Shown piece after piece: positions 24,235 through 31,192 of a stretch of DNA of 49,809 nt (positions are counted from its first letter, which is position 1; every line of letters begins with the position of its first letter). The notes under the pieces were generated by a model. That model was not told the DNA's origin. It saw nothing but the letters and a program-made list of their open reading frames with translations, and ran no database searches. The translations under genes and the position numbers were made by a program. This DNA is from VBCK01 sp035511515 (GTDB lineage Bacteria; Pseudomonadota; Gammaproteobacteria; Burkholderiales; Burkholderiaceae_F): NCBI GenBank assembly GCA_035511515.1, contig DATKFG010000134.1, positions 1-49,809 on the forward strand, given 5' to 3'.

Positions 24235-24371
24235 AGAGCCGTCAACGCAGCCAGACTCGATCGCCCCTCGCCCGCGCAGCGGGAGAGGGGAGGGCTCGCC
24301 CTGCGAAGCCGGGCTACGCCCGGCGAAGCAGGGGGGTGAGGGCTGCGGAAAAGCCCGAGAGCCGTCAACGC
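24235..24371. repeat. REP-like element, copy B, flanked by direct repeats
   Basis: The gap between pncB and the DUF3106 gene contains a hairpin (24264-24290, CCCCTC/GAGGGG ends) and the 35-bp palindrome (24299-24333, arms CCCTGC/GCAGGG and GCCGGGC/GCCCGGC). The element is bracketed by a perfect 14-bp direct repeat AGAGCCGTCAACGC at 24235-24248 and 24358-24371. The right copy covers the last codons of the DUF3106 gene. Confidence 0.8.
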
Positions 24372-24874
24372 GTGGGCGAAACCGAGCTCGCCTCTTTCAA
24401 AGGCGTAGCGGGCCGCCGTGGCGATTGCGCCGGTTTTTTGGCTTTGGCCTGAGCCGCCAGCGCGCGCTTGCGGTCCTCCGGAAGCTCCCGGTACTTCTGG
24501 GTCAACGCCTGACGCTGATCCGCCGGCAGCGCATAGGCGCGCCGGAAGTTCTCCCGCGTGGTTTCGCGCTGCTCCGGGGTCAGTTTGGCCAGTTGCGGCA
24601 TCCGCTCGTGGAAGCGCTGCTTGCCCTCGGCGGACATGTTCGGGTACTTGGCCGCGATCTCGAGCCATTTTTTCTTTCGGTCCGGATCGAACTTGTCCCA
24701 CTCGCCCGCCAGCGGCGCCAAGGCCTCGCGTTGGTCGGCGTTCAATTCGCGCCAGGCAGGACGGGCGACCGAACGGGCGTGGCTGGTGGCCGCGGAGGCG
24801 CCGGCGGCCGGCGTTTGGGCCAGGGCGACGCCGGCAGCCATGCACGCCGGCAGCAGGCAGAGCAGATACCGCAT
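24365..24874 (-). CDS. DUF3106 family secreted helical protein
   Basis: A 169-residue protein with a signal peptide (MRYLLC...VALA, cleavage near residue 19). The mature part is charged and helical, with repeated short motifs WRELNADQREALAPL, MSAEGKQRFHERM, LTPEQRETTRENFRR and LPADQRQALTQKY. These recall the LTxxQ-type helices of periplasmic Spy/CpxP/CnrX-like proteins, although homology is not proven. The tail is basic and low in complexity. It starts 8 bases after the DUF3619 gene and is the last gene of the sigma operon. Its 3' end lies in the repeat B flank. Confidence 0.82.
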   Translation of the reverse strand: MRYLLCLLPACMAAGVALAQTPAAGASAATSHARSVARPAWRELNADQREALAPLAGEWDKFDPDRKKKWLEIAAKYPNMSAEGKQRFHERMPQLAKLTPEQRETTRENFRRAYALPADQRQALTQKYRELPEDRKRALAAQAKAKKPAQSPRRPATPLKEASSVSPTR

Positions 24875-24882
24875 TCAGTGGT

Positions 24883-25299
24883 TTAGATACCCTGTTCGTT
24901 GCGGATCATCACGCCGAAGCCCTTGTCGGCGTAGGTATCGATCGGCGTGTCGTCCAGCAACACCGCCAGATCCATGTTGGCGTGTTCGGCGATCGTCTGG
25001 TCCTCGTGCCAGCGGTAGATCGCGACGAAACCGAGCGTCAGCGCGAGCAGTGGGGCCATCAGCCCCAGGCGGCGCAGCCACATCCACGCCAGCGTGGCCT
25101 CGTCCGGCAACCCCGCCCCGGCGCCTGCGCCGGCGAAACGCAAAGCGGGCACCCACAGGGGCCGCTCCACACCGGCTTTCTGGTGCGCCAGCGCGGTGCG
25201 CCGCGCCTTGTCCAGGCGCGCGCCGACCCGGTACGGGAGCCGATCCGCACCCTCATTCAGGGCCTGCCGGACCCGGTATCCGAATTCGAACTCGTTCAT
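24883..25299 (-). CDS. DUF3619 family single-pass membrane protein
   Basis: A 138-residue protein of unknown function. The first 80 residues are cytosolic and charged (FEFGYRVRQALNEGADRLPYRVGARLDKAR). One membrane helix follows (about 87-105, LGLMAPLLALTLGFVAIYRW), then a short periplasmic tail rich in acidic residues (TIAEHANMDLAVLLDDTPIDTYADKGF). The start overlaps the stop of the sigma factor gene by 4 bases (ATGA). Topology and position suit an anti-sigma factor, which is inference: no known anti-sigma domain is recognisable. Confidence 0.82.
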   Translation of the reverse strand: MNEFEFGYRVRQALNEGADRLPYRVGARLDKARRTALAHQKAGVERPLWVPALRFAGAGAGAGLPDEATLAWMWLRRLGLMAPLLALTLGFVAIYRWHEDQTIAEHANMDLAVLLDDTPIDTYADKGFGVMIRNEQGI

Positions 25300-25859
25300 A
25301 GCGTAATTCCTCGTGCCAGCAACGCCTGTGCCAGCGCGTGCGTTGCCCGAGAACAGTGTGTTTTGACGCTGCCCTCCGAACAGCCCATCGTGGCCGCCGT
25401 TTCCGCAACGTCCAGGTCCTCCCAGTAACGCAGCAGGAAGGCCTGTCGTTGACGGGCTGGAAGGCGCGCGATCTCCTGCTCGATGATTCCCACGATCTGC
25501 GCCCGTTCGGCCTGGTCGGCGGCGCTTTCCGCGCCCTCCGTGCCCTGGGCCGCCTCCAGCGTCTCGAGAGGATCCTCGTCGCTGTCCGCGTTGCCGCCCA
25601 GCGCCGACAGCAGGGTCACCCAGGTCGAGCGCACCTTCTGGCGCCGGAAATAGTCGTGGATCGTATTCTGAAGAATTCGGGTGAACAGCAGCGGCAGCTC
25701 CTGGGCCGGCCGGTCCCCGTAATGCTCGGACAGCTTCAGCATCGCGTCCTGGACGACGTCCAGTGCTCCGTCTTCGTCGCGCAGTGCGAACAAAGCCTGC
25801 TTGTAGGCCCGACGTTCGGCGCTGGCTAGAAAGTCTCCGAGCTCTTGTCGTGTTGCCAT
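25296..25859 (-). CDS. ECF-like RNA polymerase sigma factor
   Basis: A 187-residue sigma-70 family factor with only regions 2 and 4. Region 2 is ALFALRDEDGALDVVQDAMLKL with LFTRILQNTIHDYFRRQKVR. An acidic, low-complexity linker (ADSDEDPLETLEAAQGTEG) follows. Region 4 has LPARQRQAFLLRYWEDLDVAETAATMGCSEGSVKTHCSRATHALAQAL, a helix-turn-helix that contacts the -35. ATG 25859 places MATRQELGDFL at the N-terminus; a start further upstream is less likely. It is the first gene of a three-gene operon with DUF3619 and DUF3106 and is divergent from ilvI. Confidence 0.9.
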   Translation of the reverse strand: MATRQELGDFLASAERRAYKQALFALRDEDGALDVVQDAMLKLSEHYGDRPAQELPLLFTRILQNTIHDYFRRQKVRSTWVTLLSALGGNADSDEDPLETLEAAQGTEGAESAADQAERAQIVGIIEQEIARLPARQRQAFLLRYWEDLDVAETAATMGCSEGSVKTHCSRATHALAQALLARGITL

Positions 25860-26171
25860 CGGGCAGGCGGGAAGTTTGCCCCGGACAAGGGGCTGCATCC
25901 CCCGGCCGCCACCCCCTCGAAGCGGCGCCAGATCGTAACAGAGCGTTCACTCGCGCTTCGAGCCGCAACCGGGAGCCGCCCGTATTTGCGAATCCCCATG
26001 CAGTGATCTAAGCTAAGTCCTTGAAATCACGGAAACCGACCGCTCCGGCCCGATCGTAAGAGGGCCGGTCCTGCGCCTGTCCAGGATTTCGAATTCGCCG
26101 CACCACCTGTCACGAGCAGGCAAGGAACGGCGTCCGATCAATTTCCAGACGGACCTTGAGAGGATGGCACG
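25860..26171. other. Divergent intergenic region between the sigma operon and ilvI
   Basis: A 312-base gene-free region. A possible promoter for ilvI is TTGCGA (25986-25991), 17-bp spacer, TAAGCT (26009-26014), giving a leader of about 150 bases. In that leader CCGGCCC/GGGCCGG (26045-26068) forms a 7-bp hairpin with a 10-base loop and no T-run. No leader ORF rich in Ile, Leu or Val codons was found. No promoter could be assigned to the sigma operon by eye. Confidence 0.5.
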
Positions 26172-27935
26172 ATGAAATCCGCCAGTGCGGAAGTCCCCCG
26201 CGTCGAAGACCTGTCCAGCGAGGCGCCGATCACCGGCGCCGAGATCGTCGTGCGCTGCCTGCAGGCCGAAGGTGTCAAGCACGTTTTCGGCTACCCGGGC
26301 GGCGCGGTGCTGTACATCTACGACGAGATATTCAAGCAGGACGGGTTCCAGCACATCCTGGTACGGCACGAACAGGCCGCCGTTCACGCAGCCGATGCGT
26401 ACTCGCGCTCGAGCCAGCAGGTCGGCGTTGCGCTGGTGACCAGCGGCCCCGGCGTCACCAATGCGGTCACCGGGATCGCGACCGCGTACATGGATTCGAT
26501 CCCGCTGGTCATCCTGACCGGACAGGTTCCGACCCACGCGATCGGGCAGGACGCCTTCCAGGAGTGCGACACGGTCGGCATTACCCGCCCGTGCGTGAAG
26601 CACAACTTCCTGGTCAAGGACGTGCACGAGCTGGCCCCGGCGATCAGCAAGGCCTTTTACATCGCGCGCACCGGCCGGCCGGGCCCGGTGCTGGTCGACA
26701 TTCCGAAGGACGTCACCGTCGCCCGCTGCGCATTCCAATACCCTCGCAATCCGACGCTGCGCTCGTACAACCCGGTGGTTAAGGGCCATATGGGTCAGAT
26801 CAAGAAGGCCGTGCAGCTGCTGCTGACGGCCGAGCGGCCCATGCTCTACACGGGCGGCGGAGTGATCCTGGCGAACGCGGCCGAAGCCGTCGGCCGGCTG
26901 GTGGACCGCCTCAACGCGCCGTGCACCAACACGCTGATGGGCCTGGGGGGCCTGCGCGCCTCCGACCGCCGCTTCCTCGGGATGCCCGGCATGCACGGCA
27001 CCTACGAGGCCAACATGGCGATGCAGCACTGCGATGTGCTGCTGGCGGTCGGAACGCGCTTCGATGACCGCGTGATCGGCAATCCCAAGCACTTCAGCCA
27101 GAACCCGCGCAAGATCATCCACATCGACATCGACCCGTCCTCGATCTCCAAGCGCGTCAAGGTCGACGTGCCCATCGTCGGCGACGTGAAGGAAGTCCTC
27201 TCCGATCTGCTGGCACAACTCGAGCTGGCGCGGCCCGCGCAGCCTGCGGCCGACATCGATGCCTGGTGGCGCCAGATCGAGCAGTGGCGCTCGCGCGACT
27301 GCCTGAAGTACGAGATGACCGACCGCGTGATCAAGCCGCAGTACGTGATCCAGACGCTGTGGAACATCACGAAGGGCGACGCTTTCCTGACGTCCGACGT
27401 CGGTCAGCATCAGATGTGGGCGGCCCAGTATTACCCGTTCGAAAAGCCGCGCCGCTGGATCAACTCCGGCGGGCTGGGCACGATGGGCGTGGGCCTGCCG
27501 TACGCGATGGGCGTGCAGATGGCCAATCCGGAAGCTCAGATCGCCGTGGTCACCGGCGAGGGCTCGATCCAGATGTGCATCCAGGAGCTGTCGACCTGCA
27601 AGCAGTACCGGCTCACGCCCAAGATCATCAACCTGAACAACCGCTACCTGGGCATGGTGCGCCAGTGGCAGCAGATCGACTACGGCAACCGCTACTCGGA
27701 GTCGTACATGGATGCGCTGCCGGATTTCGTCAAACTGGCGGAAAGCTACGGGCACGTGGGCATGCGGATCGAGCGCCCCGCCGATGTGGAGCCCGCGCTG
27801 AAGGAGGCCTTCACCGGGTTGAAGGACCGGCTGGTCTTCATGGACTTCATCACCGACCAGACCGAGAACGTGTGGCCGATGGTCAAGACGGGCAAGGGGC
27901 TCACCGAAATGCTGCTGGGCTCGGAGGACCTGTAA
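26172..27935 (+). CDS. ilvI: Acetolactate synthase, large catalytic subunit
   Basis: Thiamine-diphosphate enzyme that makes acetolactate or acetohydroxybutyrate, the first common step to valine, leucine and isoleucine. The 587-residue protein shows the N-terminal GxxxxFGYPGGAVL segment, the catalytic Glu in LVRHEQAAVHAADAYSR, TSGPGVTNAVTGIATAY, and the metal/ThDP motif GEGSIQMCIQELSTC ending in NLNNRYLGMVRQWQ. Glu instead of Asp in GEG is, as far as I know, usual in betaproteobacterial IlvI. GAGAGGA precedes the ATG. It is coupled to ilvH by the TAATG overlap. Confidence 0.97.
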   Translation: MKSASAEVPRVEDLSSEAPITGAEIVVRCLQAEGVKHVFGYPGGAVLYIYDEIFKQDGFQHILVRHEQAAVHAADAYSRSSQQVGVALVTSGPGVTNAVTGIATAYMDSIPLVILTGQVPTHAIGQDAFQECDTVGITRPCVKHNFLVKDVHELAPAISKAFYIARTGRPGPVLVDIPKDVTVARCAFQYPRNPTLRSYNPVVKGHMGQIKKAVQLLLTAERPMLYTGGGVILANAAEAVGRLVDRLNAPCTNTLMGLGGLRASDRRFLGMPGMHGTYEANMAMQHCDVLLAVGTRFDDRVIGNPKHFSQNPRKIIHIDIDPSSISKRVKVDVPIVGDVKEVLSDLLAQLELARPAQPAADIDAWWRQIEQWRSRDCLKYEMTDRVIKPQYVIQTLWNITKGDAFLTSDVGQHQMWAAQYYPFEKPRRWINSGGLGTMGVGLPYAMGVQMANPEAQIAVVTGEGSIQMCIQELSTCKQYRLTPKIINLNNRYLGMVRQWQQIDYGNRYSESYMDALPDFVKLAESYGHVGMRIERPADVEPALKEAFTGLKDRLVFMDFITDQTENVWPMVKTGKGLTEMLLGSEDL

Positions 27936-28426
27936 TGCGCCACATCGTTTCCGTATTGCTCGAGAACGAGGCGGGCGCGCTGTCGCGCGTGGTGGGGCTG
28001 TTTTCCGCGCGCGGCTACAACATCGAGACGCTGACGGTGGCCCCGACCGAGGACGCCTCGCTGTCGCGGATGACGATCGTCACGGCCGGCTCGGACGATG
28101 TGATCGAGCAGATCACCAAGCACCTGAACCGGCTGATCGAAGTGGTCAAGGTGGTCGATCTGACCGAGGGCGAATTCACCGAGCGCGAGCTCATGTTGAT
28201 CAAGGTGCGCGCAACCGGACGCGAGCGGGACGAAATGAAGCGGATGGCCGATATCTTTCGCGGCCGGATCATCGACGTGACCGAACGCACGTACACGATC
28301 GAGCTCACCGGCAACACGTCCAAGCTCGACGCCTTCATTCGCGCCATCGACCGCGCCTCGATCCTGGAAACGGTCCGCACCGGAAGTTCGGGAATCGGCC
28401 GGGGAGAGCGGGTGTTGCGGGTTTGA
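27935..28426 (+). CDS. ilvH: Acetolactate synthase, small regulatory subunit
   Basis: ACT-domain regulatory subunit that activates the large subunit and mediates valine feedback. The 163-residue protein starts MRHIVSVLLENEAGALSRVVGLFSARGYNIETLTV, the typical first ACT domain, and continues with the second domain around RELMLIKVRATGRERDEMKRMADIFRGRIIDV. The start codon shares one base with the ilvI stop (TAATG), ensuring matched synthesis. Confidence 0.97.
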   Translation: MRHIVSVLLENEAGALSRVVGLFSARGYNIETLTVAPTEDASLSRMTIVTAGSDDVIEQITKHLNRLIEVVKVVDLTEGEFTERELMLIKVRATGRERDEMKRMADIFRGRIIDVTERTYTIELTGNTSKLDAFIRAIDRASILETVRTGSSGIGRGERVLRV

Positions 28427-28477
28427 AGCGACGGCGTCTTCGAAGCCGACTCTGTCCAAGCTCATCAGGAGCCACTT

Positions 28478-29494
28478 ATGAGAATTTTTTATGACAAGGA
28501 TGCGGATCTTTCGCTGGTCAAGGGCCGCCGGGTCGCGATTGTCGGCTACGGGTCCCAGGGGCACGCGCACGCGCTGAACCTGAAGGACTCGGGAGTGCGC
28601 GTGACGGTCGCGTTGCGCCGCGACGGCGTGTCCTGGCAGAAGGCGGTCAAGGCGGGGCTGGACGTGAAGGACATCGCCGAAGCGGTGCGCGACGCCGATA
28701 TCGTGATGATCCTGCTGCCCGACGAGAACCACGGGCAGGTCTACCAGGAAGCGATCGAGCCGAACATCCGGAAGGGGGCGGCGCTCGCGTTCGCGCACGG
28801 ATTCAACATTCATTACGGACAGATCCGGCCGCGGGCGGACCTGGACGTGCTGATGGTCGCGCCGAAGGCGCCGGGGCACACGCTGCGGGCGACCTATACG
28901 CAGGGCGGTGGCGTTCCGTCGCTGATCGCGGTGCACCAGGACGCCTCCGGCGCGGCGCGCGACCTGGCGCTGTCCTACGCTTGCGCGATCGGCAGCGGCA
29001 AGGCCGGCATCATCGAAACCACGTTCCGGGAGGAAACCGAAACCGATCTGTTCGGAGAGCAGACGGTGCTGTGCGGCGGATGCGTCGAGCTGGTCAAAGC
29101 CGGCTTCGAGACGCTGGTCGACGCCGGCTACGCGCCCGAGATGGCTTACTTCGAGTGCCTGCACGAATTGAAGCTGATCGTCGACCTGATGTACGAGGGT
29201 GGTATCGGGACGATGAACTACTCGATCTCGAACAATGCCGAGTACGGCGAATACGTGACCGGGCCCGAGGTGATCAACGAGCAATCGCGTCTGGCGATGC
29301 GGCGCGCGCTGGAGCGGATCCAGACGGGCGAATATGCCAAGAGCTTTCTGCTGGAAAACCGCGTCGGCGCGCCCACGCTGCTGGCGCGCCGCCGGCTGAC
29401 TGCCCAGCACCCGATCGAGCAGATCGGCGAAAAGCTGCGTTCGATGATGCCCTGGATCAGGAAGAACCGGCTGGTCGACACATCGCGCAACTGA
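28478..29494 (+). CDS. ilvC: Ketol-acid reductoisomerase (NADP+)
   Basis: Catalyses isomerisation and NADPH-dependent reduction of acetolactate, the second step of branched-chain synthesis. At 338 residues it is a class I (short) enzyme. The Rossmann motif VAIVGYGSQGHAHALNL is followed by VALRRDGVSWQKA, the metal/substrate motifs EETETDLFGEQ and the C-terminal knotted domain with YSISNNAEYGEYVTGP. AGGAG lies at good distance before the ATG. psd begins one base after its stop codon. Confidence 0.97.
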   Translation: MRIFYDKDADLSLVKGRRVAIVGYGSQGHAHALNLKDSGVRVTVALRRDGVSWQKAVKAGLDVKDIAEAVRDADIVMILLPDENHGQVYQEAIEPNIRKGAALAFAHGFNIHYGQIRPRADLDVLMVAPKAPGHTLRATYTQGGGVPSLIAVHQDASGAARDLALSYACAIGSGKAGIIETTFREETETDLFGEQTVLCGGCVELVKAGFETLVDAGYAPEMAYFECLHELKLIVDLMYEGGIGTMNYSISNNAEYGEYVTGPEVINEQSRLAMRRALERIQTGEYAKSFLLENRVGAPTLLARRRLTAQHPIEQIGEKLRSMMPWIRKNRLVDTSRN

Positions 29495-29495
29495 C

Positions 29496-30137
29496 TTGAA
29501 CGATCGAGCCCACCCGTGGCTGGCCCGCGAGGGCTGGCCGTTCATCGGCGCAACCGTCGCGGCCGCCGCCGTGGTGGCCTGGCTGGCCGGCTTCGGTTGG
29601 TCGCTTCCGCTGTGGCTGCTGGCCGCCTTCATGGTCCAGTTTTTCCGCGACCCTCCGCGCCAGGTTCGCGCCGCAGCGGGCGCGGTCGTGTCGGCCGCCG
29701 ATGGCCGCGTGGTGCGGGTCGCGGCGGTGCGCGACCCGTACACCGGCAGCGATGCGCTGCTGATCAGCGTGTTCATGAACGTGTTCAACGTGCACAGCAA
29801 CCGCGCGCCGGTCGACGGCGTGATCGAAAAGGTCCAGTACCGCCCCGGCGCCTTCGTCCATGCGGACCTGGATAAGGCCTCGGAGAACAACGAATCCAAC
29901 GCGATCGTGCTGCGCACCCGGAGCGGCGAACGTGTTTCGGTGGTGCAGGTGGCCGGGCTGATCGCGCGCCGCATCCTGTGCTACGTGCAGGCCGGCGACA
30001 GCGTGGTGCGGGGCGAGCGCTTCGGCTTCATCCGCTTCGGCTCGCGCGTGGACCTGTACCTGCCGCGCTCCGTGCGGCCGCTGGTGGCGGTCGGTGATTT
30101 CGTGCACGCGGGCGCCTCGGTGCTGGCCGAATTCTGA
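29496..30137 (+). CDS. psd: Phosphatidylserine decarboxylase proenzyme
   Basis: Makes phosphatidylethanolamine from phosphatidylserine at the inner membrane. The 213-residue protein belongs to the short PSD-A type. Two N-terminal hydrophobic segments (about 16-45) anchor it. FMNVFNVHSNRAPVDG carries conserved metal or catalytic residues, and RFGSRVDLYLP holds the Gly-Ser site where self-cleavage creates the pyruvoyl group. The start is TTG 29496, one base after the ilvC stop, because the only in-frame ATG lies inside a membrane helix. The stop overlaps the pssA start (TGATG). Confidence 0.93.
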   Translation: MNDRAHPWLAREGWPFIGATVAAAAVVAWLAGFGWSLPLWLLAAFMVQFFRDPPRQVRAAAGAVVSAADGRVVRVAAVRDPYTGSDALLISVFMNVFNVHSNRAPVDGVIEKVQYRPGAFVHADLDKASENNESNAIVLRTRSGERVSVVQVAGLIARRILCYVQAGDSVVRGERFGFIRFGSRVDLYLPRSVRPLVAVGDFVHAGASVLAEF

Positions 30138-30988
30138 TGAAGATGCCGATGCGCTTTCGGCGACGCAAACTGCGGCCGCTGGCCGGCCCGGGCAGCGCGC
30201 TGGGCGAAGACTTCAAGGTGCCGCCGCGCCATCGGCGCGGCATCTACCTGCTTCCGAATCTTTTTACGACGGCGGCGCTGTTCGCGGGCTTTTTCGCGAC
30301 GGTGCAGGCGATCAACCAGCGTTTCGAGTGGGCTGCGCTCGCCATCTTTGCCGCCATGGTGCTGGACGGCATGGACGGCCGCGTGGCCCGGTTGACCAAT
30401 ACACAAAGCGCGTTCGGCGCTCACTACGATTCGCTCTCCGACATGGCCTCGTTCGGGGTGGCGCCGGCGATCGTGATGTATGAATGGGCGCTGCGCGGGC
30501 TGGGGCGGTGGGGCTGGGCCGCGGCCTTCGTCTACTGCGCCGGCGCCGCGCTGCGGCTGGCGCGCTTCAACGCCAACATCGGGGTGGTGGACCGGCGCTT
30601 CTTCCAGGGTTTGCCCAGTCCGGCCGCGGCGGCGCTGGTCGCAGGCTTCGTCTGGCTGGGGGTCGACAACCGCTTCCAGATCGAGGACGTCTGGCTGCCG
30701 TGGGTCGCCTTCGGCGTGACCGTGTTCGCCGGACTGACGATGGTTTCCAGCGTGCCTTTTTACAGCGGCAAGACCTTCCACCCCGGCGTGAGCGTGCCGT
30801 TCTGGGTGATGGTGGTGATCGTGGTGGTGATCTTCTTCGTCTCCCTGGGTCCGCCGATCGTCCTGTTCGGCTTGGTCAGCGGCTACGCCGTGTCCGGCTA
30901 CCTGTACTGGCTCTGGCGGCGCTGGCGCGGCGAGTCCAATCCGGCCCGGCCGGCGCCGCGCGGCACCGATACGACGGGTCCGCATTGA
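30137..30988 (+). CDS. pssA: CDP-diacylglycerol-serine O-phosphatidyltransferase
   Basis: Integral membrane enzyme that makes phosphatidylserine, the substrate of Psd. The 283-residue protein has several membrane helices and the full CDP-alcohol phosphatidyltransferase motif, DGMDGRVAR followed after eight residues by GAHYDSLSD, with both metal-binding aspartates. Two C-terminal helices (VPFWVMVVIVVVIFFVSL and the following one) and a basic tail complete it. It overlaps psd by one base, so the two consecutive steps are translationally linked. Confidence 0.95.
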   Translation: MKMPMRFRRRKLRPLAGPGSALGEDFKVPPRHRRGIYLLPNLFTTAALFAGFFATVQAINQRFEWAALAIFAAMVLDGMDGRVARLTNTQSAFGAHYDSLSDMASFGVAPAIVMYEWALRGLGRWGWAAAFVYCAGAALRLARFNANIGVVDRRFFQGLPSPAAAALVAGFVWLGVDNRFQIEDVWLPWVAFGVTVFAGLTMVSSVPFYSGKTFHPGVSVPFWVMVVIVVVIFFVSLGPPIVLFGLVSGYAVSGYLYWLWRRWRGESNPARPAPRGTDTTGPH

Positions 30989-30992
30989 GTGG

Positions 30993-31021
30993 TTGTTAAA
31001 GCCCGCCAATCCGCATATAGT
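30993..31021 (+). promoter_or_regulatory. Sigma-70 promoter of the leuA leader
   Basis: TTGTTA (30993-30998), exactly 17 bases, TATAGT (31016-31021). The -35 matches four and the -10 five of six consensus bases. Transcription should begin near 31028, giving leuA its own promoter after pssA with a 5' leader of about 165 bases. Confidence 0.75.
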
Positions 31022-31027
31022 TGGCTG

Positions 31028-31114
31028 GTGCGCTCACCTGCCGCCACCTTGATTTGCTGCGATGCCGCCGCCGCTGCGCGACTGCGTCTGCTGCTGCGCC
31101 CCGCGCGCAGCTAA
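31028..31114 (+). CDS. Putative leuA leader peptide
   Basis: A 28-codon open frame, GTG to TAA, directly between the promoter and leuA. Near its end it encodes RLRLLLR, where four of seven codons are CTG for leucine, including three in a row, and it then stops within six codons. This is the expected layout of a translational attenuator: leucine shortage would stall ribosomes on the CTG run. The start is uncertain. GTG 31028 falls at the predicted transcription start and would be leaderless; TTG 31049 would give 21 residues. No ribosome site is evident for either. Confidence 0.5.
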   Translation: MRSPAATLICCDAAAAARLRLLLRPARS

Positions 31115-31143
31115 CCCCCAACCCACAATTCGAGAAGTAACCG

Positions 31144-31162
31144 GCCCGGGGATCTCCCGGGC
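31144..31162 (+). promoter_or_regulatory. Leader hairpin between the leader peptide and leuA
   Basis: GCCCGGG (31144-31150), loop GATCT, CCCGGGC (31156-31162) form a perfect 7-bp GC stem 30 bases after the leader stop codon and about 30 bases before the leuA ATG. There is no T-run, so if it takes part in attenuation it would act with Rho or by affecting ribosome access, not as an intrinsic terminator. Confidence 0.55.
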
Positions 31163-31192
31163 GAGCCGGGCATGCCCTGATGGAGAGCTCCA

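Noticed and set aside
26024..26062. A 12-codon frame in the ilvI leader as an attenuator peptide
   Set aside because: It contains no Ile, Leu or Val codons apart from its TTG start and no ribosome site.
27550..27570. Asp to Glu change in the ThDP motif of IlvI (GEGSIQM) as a sign of inactivation
   Set aside because: Other motifs are intact, and to my knowledge this form is common in betaproteobacterial acetolactate synthases. The change is conservative for metal binding.
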